Below, piece by piece: positions 25,640-36,286 of a stretch of DNA of 64,000 bases. How positions within the stretch are numbered: the first letter of the stretch is position 1; each line of letters begins with the position of its first letter. This stretch comes from Gnetum montanum. Lineage: Eukaryota; Streptophyta; Gnetopsida; Gnetales; Gnetaceae. The position numbers were made by a program, and so were the translations under genes. The notes beneath the pieces are model-generated. The model was not told the DNA's origin and did no database searches. It was given only the letters and a program-made list of their open reading frames with translations. The stretch spans positions 1 through 64,000 of the forward strand of contig MNCI01020350.1 in NCBI GenBank assembly GCA_015680685.1. Reading direction: 5' to 3'.

Positions 25640-26152
25640 TGTTAAATGTGTTTAATTATTAAACATGCTTTTTTTTTCTTGTCTTAGTCTATAAGAAGTG
25701 TCCTTAGGGATTTGGTTGCTATTTTTGTTCTTTAAAAGTTAAATGGTTGGCCATTACAGAAGTTGAAGGGTTTGCTATTATAGAAGTTGAAGGGTCAATC
25801 ATTATAGAAGTTGAAGGATCAGCCATTATAGAAGTTGAAGGGTCAACCATTACAGAAGTTGAAGGGTTCACTATTTGCCATTACAAAAGTTGAAGGGTTG
25901 ATTGTTATAGAAACTGAAAGGTCAACTATTATAGAAGTTGAAGGGTTAGCTATTACAAAAGTTAAAGGGTCAACCATTATAGAAGTTGTTATTTTCCATT
26001 GATTTATTTGCCTATTTAAAGGCCATTATTAGATGAATAAAAATGTGAAATTTAGTTACCTCTATTTATCCCTAATTTGTTCCATTTTGTTTATTTTGTT
26101 ATCTAAGGCTAGTAGTGCACAGGCAAGCAATGCACAACCTTAGAGGCTAATA
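25640..26152 (+). repeat. Ty1/copia 5' LTR with 10-unit internal 24-bp array
   Basis: Starts TGTTAAATGTG; the same start recurs at 31282. At 25738-25984 are ten units of a 24-bp repeat close to GTTGAAGGGTCAACCATTA plus CAGAA (one unit has 7 extra bases). TATTTAAAGG near 26014 is a TATA-like word. The far edge is set by the primer site that follows; the final bases are not a clean CA, so the edge is uncertain by a few bases. The 5 bases before the LTR are AGGGT. Confidence 0.85.
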
Positions 26153-26153
26153 G

Positions 26154-26165
26154 TGGTATCAGAGC
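26154..26165 (+). promoter_or_regulatory. Copia primer-binding site (tRNA-iMet)
   Basis: TGGTATCAGAGC is the exact complement of the plant initiator tRNA-Met 3' end, where minus-strand cDNA synthesis starts. Confidence 0.95.
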
Positions 26166-26279
26166 TTAGTTTAAGAGGCTAGAGAGAAAGCCCAATTCAG
26201 GAGGCTACAGAGAAAAGCATAGTAGTGCGACCGATTTAGGAGGCTAGAGAGAAGAGCACATTAGTGCATAAATGGTCCT

Positions 26280-27220
26280 AAAAATTTTGTATAGCCTACC
26301 ATCCCACATTTTGATGGTCACCATGACCATTGGAGCATGTTGAGGAAAATTTTTGAAAGTCTAAGGAGTACTAGCAAGTTGTTGAATATGGTGTGGTAGC
26401 ACCTACAACTAAGGCTGCACTCACAAATGAACAAAGAATGGAGCTAGAGGGACTGAGGTTGAAAGATTTTAAGGCAAAGAATTATGTATTTCAAGCAATT
26501 GATCATTCTATTCTAGAGACTATTCTTAGCAAAAAAAACTTCCAAGGATATTTGGGATTTTATGAAGAAGAAATGTCAAGGATCTTTGAGAGTAAAGTGT
26601 GCATAACTTTAAGCTTTGAGAAGGGGTTTTAAGACTTTTTCAATGAAATATGGGGAGTCTATTACTAGCTATTGTGCAAGGACAATGAGGATAGTCAATA
26701 ACATGCAATTTCATGATGATAAGATGGAGGATGTAATTATTGTTGAGAAGATATTGTGTTCCCTATCCCCCAAGTTTGATTATGTTGTTTGTTCAATTGA
26801 AGAATCCAAAGATGTTGATGCACTATCCCTTAATGAACTTCAAAGTTCTTTGTTAGTCCATGAACAAAATATGAATTGAAATTCAACTTTTGAATAGCAA
26901 GCTTTGAAGGCTTCTACTTTTACTTATTCCTTAATAGGAAGAGGTAGAGGTAGAGGTAGAGGAATAGGAGATCAAGGCAATAGAGATGGTAGCTAACATT
27001 TCAAAGGGGATGGTGATAAATTTCAAGGCAAAGGTAGAGGACAAGTTGATAAATCTAAGGTGAAATTCTTTAGATGTCATAAAAATGAACACTATCATTC
27101 TGAATGCTACACTAAACTACCCAATGACAAAGGAGAGAAATCAAATTTTCTAGAAGAGAAGGAGCCTAAAACTTTGTTGATGGTAGTTGAAGCCAACCAA
27201 GAATCTTACTCAGATGTATG
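26280..27220 (+). pseudogene. gag: Ty1/copia gag remnant
   Basis: Reads HFDGHHDHWSMLRK near 26312, then 26393-26632 (LKDFKAKNYVFQAIDHSILETI) and, after a frameshift near 26625, 26616-26879 (FKTFSMKYGESITSYCART, SLSPKFDYVVCSIEESKD, LSLNELQSSLLVHEQ), the standard order of copia capsid (UBN2-type). An RGRGRGRG tract at about 26939 precedes a zinc knuckle FFRCHKNEHYHSEC near 27066-27110, in which the first Cys is Phe. The frame is broken at 26393 and 26625 and by stops near 26880. Confidence 0.88.
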
Positions 27221-27885
27221 ATATCTAGATATTAGCTGCAACAACCATATGTATGGATGTAAGTCTTTTTTTTCTTACATAGATGAAAGTTTTCATTCTA
27301 CAATAATTTTTTGTGATTGTTCTAGTGTAAATGTAATGGGAAAGGGGGATATTAACATTAGAACTAAGAATGATTTTGTAAAAACAATTTTCAATGTTTT
27401 TTATGTTCCTAATTTGAAACAAAATTTGTTAAGTGTTGGTCAATTGCAAGAGAAGGGTTATGTAATAACCATTCAAAAGGATGCTTGTGAAATTTATGAT
27501 CCTTCAAGAGGAGCTATTATAGTTGTTCAAATGAGATTCAATAGATTATTTCCATTGAGGATTGAAAGTGCTCAATCTTTTCTAAAGGTTGAAGTAAAAG
27601 ACCCAATATGGCTTTGGCATTTTTGCTATGACCACTTGAATTTTGGAGGATTAAAGACTCTACAATAGAAAAATATGATGACTGGTCTTCCCCAAATTAC
27701 AATTCCTTCTAGAGTCTATGAAGAATGTGTTGTTGGTAAACAACATCATTCTCAATTCTTTCAAGAAAAATCATGGAGAGCAAAAAATGTCTTTGAACTA
27801 GTTCACTTTGACAATTGTAGGCCAATAAAACCATCTTCAAATGGAGGTAAGAGGTACTTGATCATCTACATTGATGATTATACTC
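27221..27885 (+). pseudogene. pol: Ty1/copia protease-integrase N-terminal remnant
   Basis: The protease word appears as LDISCNNHM (about 27226), a damaged form of the family's LDSGCSNHM. Then VFYVPNLKQNLLSVGQL and GYVITIQKDACEI, followed by the integrase zinc-binding region in WLWHFCYDHLNFGGLKTL and CVVGKQHHSQF. The core starts with FELVHFDNCRPIKPSSNGGKRY, in which the first catalytic Asp is kept, and YLIIYIDDYT. The reading is then cut by an inserted LTR at 27886. Confidence 0.88.
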
Positions 27886-28815
27886 TAATGAGTAGCAAGG
27901 TACCCCCTACGTCCAACCATATGAATCACAAAGTGATCATGCGTGATCCAGTCAAATTCTATAGACTTTATCATTTCTAGTGCACTAGTCCTTTAGGAAG
28001 TGAACCTTGCCTTAAGTTCAATCATTGTCTTTCTAATTACACTTGTGACGTATGTTGGTATGGTTAAGTGTAACTAAGGCATCCAATTTTTATCATTTTA
28101 TGTTTTATACTTGGTGCTAAAAAATGTAGATAAAAGGAATTGGATTAACTAAAATAAATTAACTAGCATTTAACTATTCCTAACATAAACATTTGATCCC
28201 ACTTTTTATACGCATCCTGAACCCATGAATCTACTACCAGGTGACCAAGCACGACACTACTAGGTGAACTAAGCAATAACGTTGCTAGGATTACCAAGCG
28301 AATACGTGTTATGCTTGAAGTGGTCATACTTATGTGTGTAGTCTATCCATCTTAATTATTTCATTAGTGTAATAAATAGAAAATATTTAATAACTAATTG
28401 AAAACATTTAACAAATAATTGAGAACATTAAATGCATAAATAAAATAGCTAATCTATCCAAAGTGCTACAAGATTTATTAGAAATCTTGTCTTTATTGCT
28501 GCATACATTGTCGTGCTCAGGTACAACAATGCTTGAATAAAGATCTATCCACTCAATGACTCCTACCACGGGCACTCAGGGAAAAAATTATAACTTTCAA
28601 ATGGGAAAACTACAAGAGCTTCACTACAACTACAATCTCTACTTGCCATAAATGTAGCTACAAGTGTATATTTATAGCCAAAAATCAACACTGCATCAAT
28701 GGGGCCTCATCAACGCATGGTAAGATGCATCAACTAGGCCTCATCAACAAGGCCCAGCCGACGAGGCCGTGTTGATGAGGCCTCATCGACATAGCTAACT
28801 GAACATGACTCATCA
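27886..28815 (-). mobile_element. Solo LTR-T inserted in copia integrase
   Basis: A 930-bp insertion bounded by the 5-bp target duplication TACTC (27881-27885 and 28816-28820). It starts TAATGAGTAGC (mutated TGATGAG) and ends GACTCATCA. Removing it rejoins the copia integrase reading (before: IDDYT; after: WVYF at about 28829). Orientation: the LTR reads on the minus strand, with TATA-like GCTATAAATATAC at about 28664-28676 on that strand and a palindromic module upstream (GATGAGGCCTCATC, 28774-28787). No internal region is left, so it formed by LTR-LTR recombination. Confidence 0.92.
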
Positions 28816-28820
28816 TACTC

Positions 28821-29440
28821 AAAATGTTGGGTTTATTTTTTGTAAGAAAAGTCTAAATATTTTAATGCATTTAAAAGCTTCAAGGTACATGTTGAGAAAG
28901 AGTCTAGAAAGATCATTAAGACTCTTTGTATAGATCATGGAGGGGAATACTATTAAAAAGAATTTCATGTTTTTTGTGAGAACCATGGCATTTAGAGAGA
29001 GCTCACTACCCCCTATATACCACAACAAAATGGTGTATCAAAGAGGAAAAATAGAACCATCCTTAATATGTTGAGAAGCCTCTTGGCAAGAGTAAGTATT
29101 CCAAAGAGTTTCTCGCTAGAGGCTATGAGCATCCATGTTTTGAATAGAAGTTCCACCTTTGTTATTCAAAACATGATACTAGAAGAGGATTGGAGTGGGA
29201 GGAGACTAGCAATAGATCACTTCAGAATCTTTGGTTGCATTTCCTACACACATATCCTCGATGAGAAGAGCAAGAAGCTAGAGGATAAGAGTGAAAAATG
29301 TATCTTTCTTGATGTAAGTCAGATATCCAAAGCATATAAATTATATAATCCTCTGACAAAGAAGATTATAACTACCAAAGATGTCATCTTTGATGAAGTG
29401 AGCACTTGGAATTGGAATGGGTAGTAGCCTACTTTAATTA
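28821..29440 (+). pseudogene. pol: Ty1/copia integrase core remnant
   Basis: Continues after the LTR insertion: WVYF, FKVHVEKES, then the second catalytic Asp as IDHGGEYY (family LRSDRGGEY), PQQNGVSKRKNRTILNMLRSL with the catalytic Glu region changed, and 29068-29424 with AMSIHVLNRSST, HFRIFGCISYTHI, KLEDKSEKCIFLDVS and YNPLTKKIITTKDVIFDE. Stops near 28952 and 28993. Confidence 0.88.
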
Positions 29441-31200
29441 TTTTTGACAGCGAATCTACAAACTCCGCAACACTCAAAACTATAGAACCTAGAACTATAG
29501 ACTTCGAAGCGCCAAGAACTGTTGAGGCTAAAATTGCAAAGCCATGAAGGCTAAAGCACCAAGAACTCTGGAGGTTGAGACTTTACCAACAATAGTAGTA
29601 GTTGAATCTCACCATATTGGAAAAAGATCATTATGGATGATGGATTATGAGGTAACTGGGATTAACCAATCTAATGACCTAATCATCCACTTTGCTTTGT
29701 TTGCATATTGTAATCCCACAACTCTTGAAAGTACTATTAAAGAATCAAAATGGAGAAGGAAATGGAGGATGAAATTGAAGCCATTGAGAGAAATGGTACT
29801 TGGGAGTTGGTTGATCTTACAAAAGGGCATGAAACCATTGATGTGAAGTGGGTCTTTAAAAAAAACTAAAGGAGACTAATGAAGTTGACAAGTATAAGGT
29901 GTAATTTGTGGCTAAGGGATACAAGAACGAATATGGGATTGACTATAAATAAGTCTTTGCTCCTATTGTAAGGCATGATATAATTAGATTGGTGATTGCA
30001 TTTGCAACACAAAATTCATACCCTATCTTCCAAATGGATGTCAAGTCTGCATTCTTGCATGGAGACTTGAAGGAATAGGTATTTATTGATTAGGCCCCTA
30101 GTTTTGTGAAGCTTGGTAGTGAGCACAAGGTCTATAAATTAAAAATGGCTTTTTATGAACTAAAACAAGCTCCAAGAACTTGGTATAGTCATATAAATAC
30201 CTATTTTTCTAAGGAGGGATTTCAAAAATGTCCATATGAGCATACACTTTTTACAAAGATTGATGGAGGAAAAGTGCTCATTATATGTTTATATGTTGAT
30301 GATCTTATTTTCACTAGGAATGATAGTGATTCATTTGAAAAATTTAAGAAGTCCACGATGGATGAGTTTGAAATGACTGATCTTGGAAAAATGCATTACT
30401 ATCTTGGCATGGTAGTAGTGCAAGCCCCTATTGAAATCTTTATTTCTCAAAAGAAGTATGTTAGAGAAATTTTGGAGAGGTTTAAGATGAAAAATTACAA
30501 TCCTATAAGCACTCTAATTAAGATTGGCTTGAGGGTAAAAAGAGATCCTAAAGGAAGCAAGGTGGAGGCGAGACTTTACAAGCAAATTGTTGAGAGTCTA
30601 ATGTATTTGATAACAACTCAACCTGATATAATGCATGATGTGAGTCTTATCAAAAGATACATGGAGTCTCCAAAGAAGATGCATTTGTTGGTTGCTAGAA
30701 GAATATTTCATTACTTACAAGGGACTAAAGGTTTTGGGCTCTTTTACAAAAAAAGTAAAAAATCTGATTTTGTGAGATTTACTAATAGTGATTATCTAGG
30801 AGATCAAGATGATAGGAAGAGCACTTCGGGATATGTTTTTATGATGGGCATAGGGGTTGTTTCATGGTCATCCAAAAAGCAATTAAATATCACATTGTCA
30901 ACCACAAAGGCTAAATTTGTTGCTACAACATCTTATTCTTACCAAGCTATTTGGCTCAGAAAAATTCTTAATGAGCTATATTTCAAGCAAGGGTGGGCTA
31001 CTACAATTTTCTATGACAACAATTCTACCATAAAGTTATCCAAAATTCCTATGCTACATTGAAGAAGCAAGCATATTCATGTGTTATTTCACTTCTTATG
31101 TGATCTATGCAATGATGGTGTTATTGATTTAGTGTTTTGTAAGAGTGAAGATCAACTCACTGATATTCTAACCAAACCTCTCAAGTTATCAACATTCTAG
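29441..31200 (+). pseudogene. pol: Ty1/copia reverse transcriptase-RNase H remnant
   Basis: After a linker (29441-29740), RT begins with KWVFKKK (29848), VDKYKV, FVAKGYKNEYGIDY, FAPIVRHDIIRLVIA and FQMDVKSAFLHGDLKE. A long open part, 30106-31062, contains VYKLKMAFYELKQAPRTWY, the catalytic YVDD (30292-30303), MTDLGKMHYYLGM, and RNase H (FTNSDYLGDQDDRKSTSGYVF, STTKAKFVATT). The end reads EDQLTDILTKPLK near 31160-31190. A few stops (29902, 29950, 30078, 30092, 31060) break it. The long open RT shows this copia copy is one of the younger elements in the window. Confidence 0.92.
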
Positions 31201-31281
31201 AGGCTAAGAAAGTAGCTTTGAGTTTGCACATTGAATGATTCTTATTAAACTAATAGTTTGCAAACTTTTAATTTATGAGAG

Positions 31282-31641
31282 TGTTAAATGTGGTTAATTG
31301 TTAAACATACTTTTTTTGTTTGTCCTAGAATTTAGGAGTTGTCCTTAGGGATTCAATTGTTATTTTTGTTCTTTAGAAGTTGAATGGCTGGTTGTTATAT
31401 AAGTTGAAGGATTTTCCATTACAAAAGTTGAAGGGTCGGTTGTTACAAAAGTTGAAGGGATCAACTGTTACAGAAGTTGATGGTTCAACCATTATAGAAG
31501 TTGAAGGGTCAACCATTACAGAAGTTAAAGGGTCAACCGTTATAGAAGTTGCTTCATATTAGGATTTAGTTGCTATTTTCCATTGATTTATTTGCCTATT
31601 TAAAGGCCATTATCAGTTGAATAAAAATGTGAAATTTAGTT
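31282..31641 (+). repeat. Ty1/copia 3' LTR, truncated, 7-unit 24-bp array
   Basis: Preceded by ATTTATGAGAG and starting TGTTAAATGTGG, parallel to 25640. Seven 24-bp units lie at 31379-31547 (one has 25 bases), against ten in the 5' LTR. Sequence matches the 5' LTR to AAATTTAGTT at about 31641 and then switches abruptly, so about 135 bp of the LTR and the right target duplication are missing. Confidence 0.88.
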
Positions 31642-31649
31642 TCATAGAA

Positions 31650-33185
31650 CTACAAAATTTTTGGAACTCATGTAGTTCCTGGTGGCAGTGGCTTCTCCAT
31701 TGGTGCTTTCCCTTTGTCTTGTGCTCCAGGTTTTGAGGCTTGATGGCGTTGAAGTATGGCCTAGAGCTTCTCCTCTTCGGTCCAAGGCTCTTATGCCATC
31801 CATGCTAATGTTCCAATGTTTGACGGAGTCAGCAATTCCCATGGACAAGGTAGTTGCAGAAAAATTTGATTGGCCTTGACATACTAAGCCGTAAACACCC
31901 ATCATTCCTCCTCATAGGCTTTGGCTTTATCCTTGTACTCTTGAAAATCTGCTAGCTGTCGAGCCAAATCTACTACAACATCCTTCTATCCTTGGTATCT
32001 AGCTTTCACCATCTCAAGTTTAGAATTTGCAACTTCCAGTTTCTCCAACAGCTTCTTGCGTTCTACAAATTTAGCTTCGTATTTGATGTGGGTGGTTGCT
32101 ACCTGCTACTTGAGCTCTATCCTTGGGCGTCCTACTGTTAACATGGAAAGGTTGGCATATCTCAAATTTTCCAACTCCATGTATTCTATCAAATACTAAA
32201 TTTGCAAGTCCCAGCTCTTAACTTCTGCTTAGTGGACAAAGGCATATGTGTCCAATATGGCTCACCAGTTAGTGTGTTGAGCCCTGATAGCATTGATCTG
32301 GGCCTTGGCCATATGGATCTCCTTCTCAAGGATCTATTGGTACATTCCCACCTGATCTTGGAAGTGCTTCTTCAGCTTCTCATGTTGTTTAGCCTCATTT
32401 TGCCATGCGCTTATCTCAATAGCTGACTTTTGATGAATGGTGCACACCTCCTCCATTGAGAGGGTTCAATTTTCTCTAGCTAAATGGCTTACATCTTAGT
32501 TGACCTGAATGAATTTTTCTTGTAATTTATGGAAGTGTTCCTCGAGAATGTTCTTCTATTTTGCCACAGTGGTCAACTGAAGGTTGTCTACAACGAGCTA
32601 CTTGTTTTCTTCTTGTAAGGCCTTGAGTGCCTTGATATATGCATGAGTTTGTGCCTGTGCTACAGAGGCATCCCAAACAACCTTTTCTTTTTCATCAACC
32701 ACCCTTTTATTCTCCACTATTAGCTTAGTTAGTTGCTTAGTTCTAAAATTATCTAGCTAGTCTACAGGAACAAATTGCAGAGGATCCCGTTGTGCTGCTT
32801 GTAGGGCTACGAGCTGCTCTTGTAGTTTCTGCACCTTTGCTTCAGCATGCTCCACCCTCACTTTTGTTAAGACCAGACTCCCCTTCATGGAAATGAGGTC
32901 TAACTAAATTGCCATAACATCCTAAGGGATGTCAAACAGGGACATCATTACTTGCCTTATTTGGAGCAATCAATCAAGCGCATCCTCATGTTCCGCAGGA
33001 GTCATTGAGGTTTTGGCCAAAGTTTGAGCATCTCGTGCTCCTCTGAAATTTTCTAGTGGCACAACAACTACGTTGAAGAATTCTTTGATGTTTTCTATGA
33101 TCACTTCTGTAGCTCCCATGGAATTCTGGTGTTGCATGACCACCATAGTAGCCCCTTCACCAGTATTTAACTCCACCTAGAAAGA
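31650..33185 (-). pseudogene. Coiled-coil protein of an LTR element (copy 2), C-terminal part
   Basis: Read on the minus strand from 33179 downward: ELNTGEGATMVV, then about 400 residues rich in Glu, Lys, Gln and Leu with heptad spacing, i.e. a long coiled coil. Key words are RVEHAEAKVQKLQEQLVALQ, DPLQFVPVD, EKEKVVWDASVAQAQ, LARENWTLSMEEV and LSMLTVGRPRIELK. Two of these recur elsewhere: DPIQFFTLDQ...EKVVWNAFV at 55690-55815 and LAMLTIRRPRLELEK at 1300-1350. About a dozen stops interrupt it. The order LTR, globular part, coiled coil, with no gag or RT in the frame, resembles an extra ORF ahead of gag in Tat-lineage elements; that is analogy, not a match. Confidence 0.6.
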
Positions 33186-34441
33186 TGTCATATTTCCTGA
33201 GATCTGTTGTGACCATCTACTTTCCCCTCCTCCTATGTGAATAGATAATTCCCCCCTTGTTTGATCCAATGAAACAGTAGGCTGAATGACATCATTGATG
33301 ACATGGAAGAGGTTTGTGTCATCACGACTTCCCCAACTAATTGTCTTAGCGATGGCCCTGAGATGGTACATCGATGGTCTGTAGTCTTACAGTGGCTATT
33401 GATCATGGCCTGTGTTGGGCCCTGCTTCCTATTGTTGGCTGGGACCTATGCTTAGAGGTTGGCTAGGTCCTGTAAGTTGAGTTGTATTTGGTCCAACCAT
33501 CTGTTCATCTTCTTGTTCTGGTCCCAGCTCTTTGCCAGTGCTTTTTCTTGAAGCTGGCACCTTTAGAAATTCAGCATATGAAGTAGTTTGGGCTTTTCGG
33601 AGAACATCATTGGTGTACCCCAAAATACTAGCACATTGACAAAGCTTTCTGATAAGACAAGGAAAAGGCAGTGCCATTTTCTCTATCTTTCATTCCTTGA
33701 ACCGCCTCAAGATCTCCATTAGATATAGATGGGGCAAGTTAGTGGTAACCTTTCCCATTAGCACTGCACATCCTCTAGCTGCATATGTTGATATTCTTTT
33801 CAAGCCCTTCATGGGGAAGAGGTGATATGTTCCAATTTTAAAGTAAATCCTCTCTTCTTTCATCAACTCACCAAATGTTTTATCTCTACCATAAGCCTTC
33901 TCCAACCAATCCCATCACACATCGGGGTCTGAACGGGTGCATAACTGAGCAACTTTGGGCCCTGTATTCAGAAGATTTAACACTTTTGAAATGGCGTGCA
34001 TAGAGAAATCAACTATCACACCATTACTATTGACCATGGTGCCTTGCTCCCTATTGTGCCAAAATTGGTACGTCTCTACTAGGTACCAAGCACCGCTTTC
34101 AAAGAGGGTAGGCCATAATGGGGATCCTTTGAGGTGATCCCTAATGGCCTCAAGAGCAAACTCTACAAAATATTTGAAATTCAATTCCACAATCACCACA
34201 GTGAATGTGGACTTTTCATGGATAGCCTGAACACAATATTGGGGCAACGTGAGATATTTTCCCTGTTCAAGTGCTGTAGAAGCTCCTCCTTCTGCCTACC
34301 TGGACCATACAGTAGGAGGATCTTCTTGATGAATGTTGAATGATTATTCCTCCTATTCTGCATGTTGTCTAGTAGGGTCTTATCTTCAACCTCTCCGAGA
34401 TTGTTTGTTTCCACCCTGAGAAGGACCTTCTTGTTGTCCAC
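33186..34441 (-). pseudogene. Coiled-coil LTR-element protein (copy 2), globular N-terminal part
   Basis: Minus-strand pieces 34193-34441, 33915-34247, 33690-33905, 33429-33677 and 33177-33371 form one reading with few breaks. A core near 33950-34060 reads NSNGVIVDFSMHAISKVLNL then NTGPKVAQL; a copy at about 55440-55530 (+ strand) reads IGGISLSFSIKAIIEALNI then NEGARLA. Next come AYGRDKTFGELMKEERIYFK, YHLFPMKGLKRIS and CAVLMGK, and a Gln/Pro/Ser linker. Such 'G-V-I-D-FS..AI...L-L.-TG' words occur in plant retroelement-associated proteins of unknown function (possibly the putative plant transposon protein group); I am not sure of the family. Confidence 0.55.
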
Positions 34442-34839
34442 GTTTTGGCTTAATTAATGATCTTATGTTATCACATGTGCTATTGCCTGAAAAACTATAA
34501 TAATGAGTCCTATGACTTAGGCGGTTTCCCATTTTAGTTTCCTGGTATACCTAGGGATTAAATGATTGTTAGGCACAATTATTTCAAGTGTTATAGTTAA
34601 TTACCCTAAATGATGTCCTTTGGGCGATGATAAATTCCAAAAAGTTAGGTGCTTTTTGGTAGATGTCCCTCCCCCACGACTAAGCTGAACACTCCAGGTT
34701 CAAGTAGGTTTAGACAAAATTAAAATTAAAGTACCAGCAAGCAAGATATAGTTAGAGAAGCAAGGGTCACTCAATAGCAAGTTGTAGAGAAAAAATTCAA
34801 AAACTCCCCCATGTGAATGGCAAAAATGATGCTAAGTGT

Positions 34840-36286
34840 TGCAGGGGGGGGGTCACCTATTTATAGGTTGCGGGGACGTGATATTGCATACGCGATATCA
34901 TGGCCCTAGGGACATAGGGCAACACAAGAATACCAAATTTTTTAAGGATTATTTTGAAATCAACGTTGTAAATAGAGGACATTGGGCTATTATCAAGGGG
35001 TTCTAGGGAAATTCCATTAATTCAAAAGGCATAATTAATGATGATGATGTGGATTTTATCAATAAAACCTTAGATGGAAGAAAAAGGCTATGTAATGGTA
35101 CATAGGAACGTGGAAATTCAGAGGGATAATAGTAGGGAAAGAAAATCATTTGAAAATTATGCTGAGGGTAAGAAATGGTGTGTGAGTTCTGTCACAAGTG
35201 AAAATTACAAAAAATTACACAAGTGGGTCCTTCCCAAAGCAGGTTTCAACCTATAATGCCCTTGTGTAATCACACTTAAAGTGTCTGTGGGCACTAGAAG
35301 GGTTAAATGTAATTCGCACTAACTTCACAAAACACACACATGTAAATATCACTAGAATGAGGTAAGAATTCTATGTTACACATGACATGAGCTACAATTA
35401 CATAAACAATGAGATGAAACGAAGTATAGAAGGGATCATAGAGATTGGGACATGAGGTAACTAACCCAGGGCACAATGAATCCTACATGAAAAGCATGAT
35501 TAGCATGTCATTAACCCATCATTCCAAGATCAGGACCAAGTCCATTCCTCTAATCAGTGACATCGCATTGTGTACGAAAACAAGGTGTATGACCACTTGG
35601 CTTTTTGTTCAAGGAAGGAGTGATTTTTGTTTTGTGGCACTTTTCTTTTCATTTTATTTTTCTCTTTTTTCTTCTTTCTTTTTGAATACTAAATCTAGAG
35701 AAGCCGCCAACCTTCAGGCATGGGTGCATGTCTTTCCAGTGGGACCCCCTAGAACAGCATTGGATTTTTGAGTGCCCTTTTGATTACTCTTACTCCCATT
35801 TTCATTAGATCTACAAGGATCTTAGTACAACCATGTTGCATGATAACTCCCATAGACGTCACCAAAGAGAACCACAAGTTCCCTTGATGTCACATCCTAA
35901 TCATTCCCTCTTAATCCATCCTTCTTCATTCTGGGTACAATGAATACAAAATTAATTTTAAGTTTTTAAAAATGTGAAGAATATCATTGTACCCTCAAAT
36001 AGAACCTCTTATTTGTAGAATGGATGAGTGGGTGTAATGGGCTTACTATCCAAATAATTGATCACTCGAGACTTAATAACATAGAACACACCTCAACCAA
36101 CAATCCACATGAGTGTTTTATTCATAGATGAGATTACGTATAGAAATGTAAAAGGACAAAAACACAAAAAGATAAAAAGATAAAACAAGAAATTTGAAAA
36201 ATTGAAAAACTAAAAAATAAAAAGTTGTAAAATCAAAGAAAATAAAAAATGGTTATTAATCCAACTTGTGATTAGAATGGGGGGGT
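34840..36286 (-). repeat. LTR-A related LTR upstream of the coiled-coil ORF
   Basis: Homologous on the minus strand to 52962-54530 (reverse) and more distantly to the copies at 7550, 40125 and 57000: shared blocks include GGGTCCTTCCCAAAGCAGG, ATGCCCTTGTGTAA, CCAAGTCCATTCCTCTAATC, GTGACATCGCATTG, CATGGGTGCATGTCTTTCC..GTGGGACC. Promoter-like end: TATA word AACCTATAAATAGGTG (minus) at 34853-34868 and a GATATC palindromic module just upstream (34876-34902). The element's ORF starts about 400 bp downstream, as expected for a 5' LTR with leader. The outer edge is uncertain; 36279-36293 carries a GGGGGATACC-like word. Confidence 0.55.

Noticed and set aside
25738-25984. CRISPR-like array of regular 24-bp units
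   Set aside because: Units are tandem without spacers, lie in a plant LTR, and recur in the paired LTR.
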